From: Stentor roeselii
Taxonomy: Eukaryota; Ciliophora; Heterotrichea; Heterotrichida; Stentoridae
Direction of reading: 5' to 3'
Assembly (NCBI GenBank): GCA_006503475.1
Contig: RSEH01000276.1
Coordinates: 1-61,031 of the forward strand
DNA length: 61,031 nucleotides
The notes beneath the pieces are model-generated. The model did no database searches. It saw only the letters and a program-made list of their open reading frames with translations, and was not told where the DNA came from. Both the position numbers and the translations under genes were made by a program. Shown here one piece after another: positions 56,301 through 61,031 of the stretch. Position 1 is the first letter of the stretch. Each line of letters begins with the position of its first letter.

Positions 56301-57336
56301 TTTTCACCAAAAATTCTCAGCCCAGGCATCATTAATGGAGAAATACACGAATATCTCAAGTTTCAACATTTTGTTGATGTACTTCAGGATTATGAACTAC
56401 GTGACGATCAACAAAGCTTTGAGTTTCTTGCAAGATACAATGAGTGTCGCGATGATTGACATTTTGTACTTCTTGATTATGTTGGTTGTTATTTTGATGG
56501 GGTTCGTGTTTATGGCTTACTTGTCGTTCGGACATACCCTGGCACATTACAAGTCGATTTCTGACTCGTTCATCACTTGCTTCGCGATGATGATCGGCGA
56601 GTTCGACTATGGCGAGCTCCTCGAAGCTGATGAGGCCATGGCTTACTTTTTCTTTTTCTTTTACATGCTTTTCTTTTCTTTCATCCTTCTCAACATTTTT
56701 ATCGCTATCCTTGAAAGGTCCTACACCAAAGTCAAGGAAACTCTTGGCCCTGAAGAAAATAATATCACGGTCTTTGAGTCCCTCGTCATTTTCATCATGT
56801 CGAGCATTCGAAAAGCTTTGAACAGGTCAAAAAACTCTCAGGAACATCAAAAGGATATCAAAGAACTCGCTGTTTGTGTCTTCAATCGCATTGAAAACGT
56901 GAGTGAAGAAGAAGAAGACCCGGTTTCTTGGGCTATTAAACAAACTGAGGAAATTTTATTGGAAAGGCAAAAAAGAGCAGAAATCAAAGCTCCTCTTGAT
57001 TCGATTTTTAGAATGAGGAAGCTGAATGTGATTGAAGGAGGAAACTTTTTCTTTGAACAGTCTGATGATTTGATTAAAGAGTTCGAGACGAGACTGGACT
57101 ATTGGGATTATTTGAGGATCGGGTATCTTAGTTTTCAGTCTCATGAACAGAAAATTAGGATTAAGACTGAAGAGTTGATCAAAAAGAATGAAACTTTGTT
57201 TAAAGAGTACAAGGAAATTGAAAAGGAAAAGGAAGATATCATGATGGATATTCAGCCTATTGAAGTCACTTTGATGAAGCTGAAAAGGGATAATGAGGAA
57301 CTTACTCGAAGAAATAAGGAATTTGATGATCAATAG
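53320..57336 (+). CDS. Tandem-duplicated polycystin (PKD2-like) channel, 12 TM
   Basis: A 1338-residue protein made of two polycystin units in one chain. Unit 1 (about 20-530): S1, an extracytosolic TOP domain with WIDTSTAIIYVDFVTYN, then S2-S6 ending ANMFIAIINNSY. Unit 2 (about 625-1155): S1', a TOP domain with FLNETLNSMVIDFVLYN, then S2'-S6' ending LNIFIAILERSYTKVK. The pore of unit 2 (CFAMMIGEFDYGEL, ~1087) matches the PKD2 filter type; unit 1 has CLIVLFTNMDTI, which does not. A coiled coil ends the protein. If it assembles like other channels, two chains would form one pore with unequal walls. Polycystins conduct cations in cilia and membranes; mechanical or calcium roles are plausible. 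Confidence 0.9.
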   Translation: MADDKNLKDEMKIDEVNEESSMSFSEVCRFVIFSVLFVAIILNQISTEKSYQISSGINQALASADPSDVRSAQDVIDWISDNFLGVISSKNIYLDWDVGDDEKVEENKLRVNMMNRIITPLRFVQKRMARKENDNDRTKSLVKYRWVTDKLDPYIDNKDNEDKNPFIPQHLIDEADKSYDEKIKYDMYIYKNTIGVSNSGGFMYEVNSTNNNQAIEFFTNTTWIDTSTAIIYVDFVTYNSHYAMLTYVNYLFTFTSSGLVTGKSEIRSSHYNKYDPSVDTIRMIFEGVYLLLLLFYTLIEIQEIKMDILSEKVKLKNQAESKKCISCWMVLEGLKKHFSDLWNMLDMASILLSYIGLGVWIQISNNEIVNANSIKNSTQTTDQVLAIIYNIKTYVKINSVNLLIIFFRLLKYLGKFERIRLLHQTFVRAKTEIFYFFILLIGIFLSFVIFGHVAFGGIHYEFSEIGLSFASCLIVLFTNMDTILELLELDFSMTALFIVLFTLFINFILANMFIAIINNSYAVELDNLEIQKSKMKNVEKVHWIFKISAWLEKAKLSILSKFSKKKAVVNKYADRDQQISKIDEDDEIIRAKNYDLDYNEAILWGERYDKEILTDKEKNMKIKKQTFNFSKRVWKAFIFIIFTVIYTVVLLSQLEIDKKYDLSFTVKNEIEGYESSNDTTLEDLGTYSDYAGWLQEAFSKIFSISSQYNLQGNFLVGQYLDKDNYNTCQSKGPIRLTLRYLKTKKNSDKIFKSINPIKRETDFSPFTDPLNTKNYENFNKKIKTSDPSCTVDYTDREDGGFAGEGGYIYFFSMDFQKYNKSMYHLLDEARFLNETLNSMVIDFVLYNGDLNYFIYSSFIAETISGGMIKTSYYIWPMKLNMYFTTGDKVRAVFEVIIFLLLVYHIFVTASTLRNKFRSYDDWSLRFKEILTTKQKEKRRRAKPEFLRKFSSIVTSYEILDFTSYSLSIICVIYWFMLIFSNLALNFTLPTKDADFHQKFSAQASLMEKYTNISSFNILLMYFRIMNYVTINKALSFLQDTMSVAMIDILYFLIMLVVILMGFVFMAYLSFGHTLAHYKSISDSFITCFAMMIGEFDYGELLEADEAMAYFFFFFYMLFFSFILLNIFIAILERSYTKVKETLGPEENNITVFESLVIFIMSSIRKALNRSKNSQEHQKDIKELAVCVFNRIENVSEEEEDPVSWAIKQTEEILLERQKRAEIKAPLDSIFRMRKLNVIEGGNFFFEQSDDLIKEFETRLDYWDYLRIGYLSFQSHEQKIRIKTEELIKKNETLFKEYKEIEKEKEDIMMDIQPIEVTLMKLKRDNEELTRRNKEFDDQ
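56053..56072. repeat. 9-bp GC-rich inverted repeat in the polycystin gene
   Basis: CTGCGGAAC, loop AA, GTTCCGCAG: perfect 9-bp stem with 2-nt loop, within codons for LRNKFRS just after S2' of unit 2. Confidence 0.65.
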
Positions 57337-57420
57337 GTAACTAATTATGAAGAATTGAGATTTATTCAATGGTCTAGATGGCTTTAAGAGATTTTTATGT
57401 TAATTCAATTTCATTATAAA

Positions 57421-58578
57421 ATGAAGTGCCTATACTGCCTTATTGAAATGAGCTTGTTAAACCCTCCTTTAACTTGCAGCTGCGGCTATTCAATGTGCAC
57501 CTTATGCGTGGAAATCTTGAAAAAAAGATTCTCAGGCTCATACTGTCCCAAATGCAAGGAACCCGGATCTCAATTCGATATAGACCCTCAACTCAACATA
57601 TTAGTTAAAAATACTTCTAATTGCTACTTTCACAAAGGTAAGTTAATGCTTTCATACTGCAGTAGTCACAATATGGGTTATTGTGAAGATTGCATTTCTC
57701 ACAGCATTTGTGATGGAAACAATAAAGACTTCAAAACATTCTTCAAACCTGACATCATCGAAGAAATCATAAAACAAAACAATTTGAACAGTTTCGCAAA
57801 TTTGATAATAAGAAACTTCGAAGACAACTTCAAAACAAAAAGAATAAAAATGAAAGAAAAGATTAAAACTCTACGAAAATGGCTTTATGAATTTGATAAA
57901 CTTTACAAAGAGGCTGAAATCAATCTTTACAATATTACTGAGTATATTAGAACTTCTAAAAGCGAAAGTGATTTTAAAGTGATTCTCGCATATAGCTGGG
58001 CACATGAACTAATTAATAAATTCAACATGGAGTTTTCAGATACAGAAAAAAGATTCAATCAAGATATAAAAAACTTATTTTACGGAATATACGGTGAAGA
58101 AGATATTTTCAACATAGTAGAAAAACAGTTCCCTAGTATTTGTGTGAAAGACTTCACAATGCCTTCTTACCTCAATTGTGAAGATGTAAGTGAAGTGACT
58201 TTTACAAGTGAAGAAGCTTTTACTCTTGAATCAATTTACTTCGGCCTGCCATTAGTAGATGGAGGTTCAGGAATTTTAACAAAAATAGAAATGTTTCATT
58301 ACCCCAACAACAATCCAGCTCCAATCCCCATCGAAGACCCAAACCAAAAGCTAGAATTTTCACCATCTAAAAAATATTCCGAAGTCCGAATCAACCCTGC
58401 TCCAAAACTAATTTCAAAGATGAAATACCATTTAATCTGCCATTACTCAGGTAAAGAAACATTCAAAGCCTACTCTTCAAATCCCCCTTCATTACCGGGT
58501 GTAAAAATCGAGCTTCCAGACTTAAACACGATTTTCAAAAGTAGAATTTTTGGACTGAATCTAAATAAACTCAAATAA
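57421..58578 (+). CDS. RING/B-box-like protein with C-terminal beta-sandwich (TRIM-like)
   Basis: The frame is open from an ATG at 57397, but MKCLYCLIEM at 57421 places the first zinc ligands right at the start, and I choose it (385 residues). Residues ~1-45 form a RING-like C4 module (CLYCL, CSCGYSMCTLC, CPKC), ~65-95 a B-box-like cluster (CYFHKGKLMLSYCSSHNMGYCEDC), ~115-200 a coiled-coil helix. The C-terminal ~130 residues (ESIYFGLPLVDGG..., YHLICHYSGKETFKAYSS) resemble the PHR sandwich of PAM/highwire proteins. That is a TRIM-like ligase layout, though the RING is atypical and I am not sure it is active. Confidence 0.75.
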   Translation: MKCLYCLIEMSLLNPPLTCSCGYSMCTLCVEILKKRFSGSYCPKCKEPGSQFDIDPQLNILVKNTSNCYFHKGKLMLSYCSSHNMGYCEDCISHSICDGNNKDFKTFFKPDIIEEIIKQNNLNSFANLIIRNFEDNFKTKRIKMKEKIKTLRKWLYEFDKLYKEAEINLYNITEYIRTSKSESDFKVILAYSWAHELINKFNMEFSDTEKRFNQDIKNLFYGIYGEEDIFNIVEKQFPSICVKDFTMPSYLNCEDVSEVTFTSEEAFTLESIYFGLPLVDGGSGILTKIEMFHYPNNNPAPIPIEDPNQKLEFSPSKKYSEVRINPAPKLISKMKYHLICHYSGKETFKAYSSNPPSLPGVKIELPDLNTIFKSRIFGLNLNKLK

Positions 58579-58589
58579 TAAATCTTAAG

Positions 58590-59693
58590 TTACTGAACAT
58601 AAAGATAATCCTCAAACAAAGGCTGAACATTGTCCAGCTGAATGGTCTGGTCCAGTTCATCTTTGAACTCCCCAGCTACTCTCGCATCGAAGTTATCCTG
58701 ATTAGGAGGAACGAAAGGAGCAGCAAGTGCCCCGATATACAAAGAGTCCCAATTGAAATCCCTGAGCCAAGGGTGTTCCTTGACTTCCCCTGCCCCGCGG
58801 TACCCGAGGCGATAAGAAGGCTTTCTCTGCAGCAGGGCGTTGACGAAGTCGACAGCTTCGAAAGACCACCCGACAGGAATATGACTTGATTTGATTTTCG
58901 CTTGTCTAGAAATGATTTGGTCTCTGATTTCTTTTCGGTCTCTTCCCACATAAGGCCTTCTTCCGATCATCAGCTCGTAGATCATGACTCCTAAGGCGAA
59001 GTAGTCCACTGCTATTGTGTGATTTTGCCTGCAAATCACCTCTGGCGCCATGTAACCAGGAGTACCTGAAGTGTCCTTCGCATTCTCAGGGTTCCACACC
59101 CGGGCAATGCCGAAGTCAGTGATTCGCAGGTAACCTCGATGGTCGAAGACAAGGTTTTCAGGCTTGATGTCGCGGTGAAGCACGCCGTTGTCGTGGATGT
59201 ACTCAAGGCCTGAAATGATGCAGGCTGCAAAGAACTTGACTTGCGACTCAAGGAAAAACTTTTGCTTTGCGATGTGAAAGCGAAGGTCGCCGCCTGTCAT
59301 CATGTCCATCACAAGATACAAGTTTTCTCGATCTTGGAAGGCGAAGCACATGTTTACTATAAACGGGTTCTTTAGTGACTCGAGGATACTACGCTCGTTT
59401 AGAACTGAATGAACACTTCTTTTACTTACTATTCGCACTTTTTCCATCTCTTTCATTGCGAAAAATTGATGAGACTTACGAAGCTCCACTTTCCATACTC
59501 GCCCGAAACCTCCTCGGCCGATTGGGTAGTGGAAGATGAAAGACTTTCGGCTTAGGTTCAACTCTGCTGTGTCTGGACGCGTTGAGACTCGTGAACTGAT
59601 CTCTGTGCGTGGACAGGCTTGAGATTTTATTTTGCGTGTTTGGATTTTACGACGGGTGGGCTGCTGGTTGTAGCAGAAGTCTTCTTGTTTCAT
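58590..59693 (-). CDS. AGC-group Ser/Thr kinase, second copy
   Basis: A 367-residue kinase and paralogue of 23119-24174, similar from the glycine loop on (GRGGFGRVW, FAMKEMEK, then HRDIKPENLVFD, DFGIAR, SGTPGYMAPEV). The N-terminal ~50 residues differ: instead of a myristoylation start they are basic with many Thr/Arg (RRKIQTRKIKS), so the two copies probably sit in different places. The late part (VGWSFEAVDFVNALLQRKPSYRLG) is shared. Catalytic residues are intact. It converges on the RING/B-box gene with 11 nt between stops. Confidence 0.93.
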   Translation of the reverse strand: MKQEDFCYNQQPTRRKIQTRKIKSQACPRTEISSRVSTRPDTAELNLSRKSFIFHYPIGRGGFGRVWKVELRKSHQFFAMKEMEKVRIVSKRSVHSVLNERSILESLKNPFIVNMCFAFQDRENLYLVMDMMTGGDLRFHIAKQKFFLESQVKFFAACIISGLEYIHDNGVLHRDIKPENLVFDHRGYLRITDFGIARVWNPENAKDTSGTPGYMAPEVICRQNHTIAVDYFALGVMIYELMIGRRPYVGRDRKEIRDQIISRQAKIKSSHIPVGWSFEAVDFVNALLQRKPSYRLGYRGAGEVKEHPWLRDFNWDSLYIGALAAPFVPPNQDNFDARVAGEFKDELDQTIQLDNVQPLFEDYLYVQ

Positions 59694-59911
59694 TTTTATC
59701 CGGGTGGATGGGTTCTTCGGGGTTGATTTAAGGATTTTTGGTGTTGGATTATTTGGAGCATTTCGCTGAAGTTTTAGAAAATTTTTTTAAGTTAATGAAG
59801 TTTTATTTGGAGGTGAATGTTTTTTTATGATTTTTTTTTACAATATCAATAAGACACATTTCCTTTAGTTAAATATTTTAGGGACTTAAAAGAACTCATA
59901 TTAATCTGGTG
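59694..59911 (-). promoter_or_regulatory. G-depleted (sense) leader upstream of the kinase
   Basis: On the plus strand 59701-59760 holds 23 G and 4 C, that is C-rich and G-poor on the kinase's sense strand. It also contains the 3' flank of the second RING gene. No separate promoter element can be named. Confidence 0.45.
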
Positions 59912-60262
59912 TTAAGGTTCATTAAGTAATCTATTTATTTCATGTGTTAGCAGCTGCTCAGCTGTTTCGATCAGAGTCATGAGAATCGACTGACATTTCT
60001 GATTCTTGTTAGAAACAAATTCGACTTTTTTCTGGATTTTCTGAGGCTTGTAAACTTTTCGCTTGAAGTTCGATGTGATTGAAGAGAATCGGCTTTTGCA
60101 GACTGGACATTGGTTCTCGATCTACGTGGAAAGTACCTCTGACCATCTTGAAATGCAAGAGAAACAAAATTCGTGCTTGCAGGTGTTAAGAACTCCTTGG
60201 ATCGAGATTTGATCTAAGCAAATACCGCACCTTTGGGCTTGGGAGGAAAACCTGGTTTTCAT
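59912..60262 (-). CDS. Small C3HC4 RING-finger protein, copy 2, one 15-nt intron
   Basis: Read from ATG 60262 with intron 60122-60136, giving 111 residues starting MKTRFSSQAQRCGICL. All RING ligands are present (CGICLDQI, CKHEFCFSCISRWSE|IENQCPVC). Protein identity with copy 1 is high and nucleotide identity near 80%, about 31 kb away and on the opposite strand. Both share the uncharacterised tail (FKRKVYKPQKIQKKVEFVSNK, LMTLIETAEQLLTHEI). Recent duplication with both copies keeping their reading frame argues that both are used. The gene is broken by a stop when read without splicing. Confidence 0.88.
60122..60136 (-). other. 15-nt intron in RING copy 2
   Basis: Sense sequence GTACTTTCCACGTAG with in-frame TAG, phase 0. 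It sits where copy 1 has GTACTATTTAATCAG. A at position 10. Confidence 0.9.
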
Positions 60263-60465
60263 TATTTATAAGTCGAATTCAAGAGGTTTGAATCAGTTTA
60301 TTCTTTAAATGGGGATGAAATAATTTGTTTTTCTGAAATTTTTTTAAGTTGTATAGAGGAAAGGTTTACCTTAGGGCTGGTTTATTAAAGGTGAGTTTTT
60401 TTTTAGATCTTTGAGAATATTAGGGACTTTCTATCTCCAATAAATTCCTTGGAATATTTATTATA

Positions 60466-60744
60466 ATGTCCAAGTTCGTCCATAAATAGTATCTCCTACT
60501 CAGCTCTCTTTCCTTGAGTTTCGACTTAGAATCTGATGCTTTCATTGCCCAAGAAACCTTAAACGTCGACGCAGAGCCAAGCCCTGAGAAGATCCTGCGA
60601 GAAATAACAAACGAAGGCAAGGAATTAAGAGTGGTCTGGAGTTCAAATGACCTGAAGATTCTCAGGGCAGCAGTTCTTTCATTTTTCTTGAACCTCGAGC
60701 TGATAACAGAGACTTTAATAAAATTTAGGCCAGTTGAAGGGTGA
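60466..60744 (+). CDS. PCC1: KEOPS/EKC complex subunit PCC1 (LAGE3-like)
   Basis: ATG at 60466, intron 60489-60503, then the body; spliced length 87 residues (MSKFVHKYSLSLSFDL...). The Pcc1 pattern is clear: SLSFDLESDAFIAQETLNVDAEPSP, then ELRVVWSSNDLKILRAAVLSFFLNLELITETLIKF, as in yeast Pcc1 and human LAGE3. Pcc1 dimerises and holds Kae1 in the KEOPS complex, which makes the t6A base on ANN-decoding tRNAs. Without the intron no ATG precedes the conserved first strand. It is divergent from RING copy 2 with 203 nt between starts. Confidence 0.86.
60489..60503 (+). other. 15-nt intron in PCC1
   Basis: GTATCTCCTACTCAG, phase 2 (AAA TA/C TCT). Before it, the frame from ATG 60466 meets TAG at 60487-60489. 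Splicing gives the KYSLSLSFDL strand expected of Pcc1. A at position 10. Confidence 0.85.
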
Positions 60745-60829
60745 ATTTAGCAAAACCAATAAATTAACCTAATAAAAATCGATCTTTATTTACAAAGATA
60801 TCGTATCTTCACTGTTCAAGATCCTTATA

Positions 60830-61031
60830 ATGATTGACAATAAAAGCTTTCTGCAGATGTGCTGCATGGCTCATGAAGTTTTTTACACTGAGGACTTCGA
60901 AAGTGATGATGATTCTGTTCAAAATGTTTATCTTAACCCTGTCTCGCAAATTTCATTCTTTCCTTATCAGAATGAGGAAATCGCGAAGGACTATTCTCCA
61001 GCTTTTCATGATGAGAAGTCGGTTCAATGTG
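60830..61031 (+). CDS. Partial gene running off the window end
   Basis: ATG 60830 opens a frame that is unbroken to the end of the window (67 codons). The translation (MIDNKSFLQMCCMAHEVFYTED...) is acidic with an SDDDS stretch; no domain can be recognised from this part. It begins 85 nt after the PCC1 stop on the same strand. The 3' end is missing. Confidence 0.5.
   Translation, partial: MIDNKSFLQMCCMAHEVFYTEDFESDDDSVQNVYLNPVSQISFFPYQNEEIAKDYSPAFHDEKSVQC

Overview
The window looks like macronuclear DNA from a heterotrich ciliate, most likely Stentor or a close relative. The DNA is AT-rich and protein genes are packed tightly on both strands. All three stop codons terminate genes, so the genetic code is standard. 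The introns that can be proven are all exactly 15 nt, with GTA (once GCA) at the 5' end, A at position 10 and YAG at the 3' end. Nine were located by eye: in the MFS carrier, the eEF1B-gamma-like gene, two RING paralogues, a coiled-coil gene, SNF8 (two) and PCC1, with eight carrying GT-AG ends or stop-containing evidence and one supported only by a paralogue. No rRNA, tRNA, CRISPR or mobile element was recognised.

Layout. 1-5 kb: two tandem paralogous kinase-like genes with HQD and DFD motifs, plus a broken third copy. 5-9 kb: a small cysteine-rich membrane protein, an MFS carrier and an LRR protein with Sfi1-like repeats. 9-10.5 kb: a gene-poor stretch with a hairpin. 10.6-19.4 kb: a four-CNBD PKG-like pseudokinase and a full ABCA transporter. 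19.4-24.2 kb: GSK3, a cyclic-nucleotide-type K+ channel with a zinc knuckle, a syntaxin and an AGC kinase. 24.5-29.8 kb: a tubulin ligase-like (TTLL) enzyme, an ArfGAP, an eEF1B-gamma-like GST protein, a RING protein and a small membrane protein. 30-37.4 kb: an RCC1-TKL kinase, two coiled-coil proteins, an amino-acid transporter and a four-TM protein. 37.7-44.7 kb: WDR75/UTP17, a DEAD-box helicase, a pseudokinase with coiled coils and an AMPK-like kinase. 44.7-49.9 kb: a mucin-like membrane protein, eIF2-alpha, a ubiquitin-like PI4K-gamma-type kinase, a shortened U2AF large subunit and the ESCRT-II subunit SNF8. 49.9-61 kb: serine carboxypeptidase, a catalytically dead calpain, a tandem-duplicated polycystin channel, a RING/B-box protein, a second AGC kinase, a second RING gene, the KEOPS subunit PCC1 and a partial gene.

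There is no operon-like pathway. The genes are mixed housekeeping (translation, ribosome assembly, tRNA modification, splicing, trafficking) and ciliate-style signalling and membrane genes. Protein-kinase folds are strikingly common (nine intact genes plus one pseudogene), and at least two of them have lost catalytic residues.

The main points of interest are: a U2AF large subunit lacking RRM2 in a genome of 15-nt introns; a GC-AG 15-nt intron and an in-frame stopless 15-nt intron; a double-length polycystin; genes that overlap or abut with no intergenic space; and a repeated A/C-rich to G/T-rich strand-composition pattern that starts at gene leaders and resets inside long genes.
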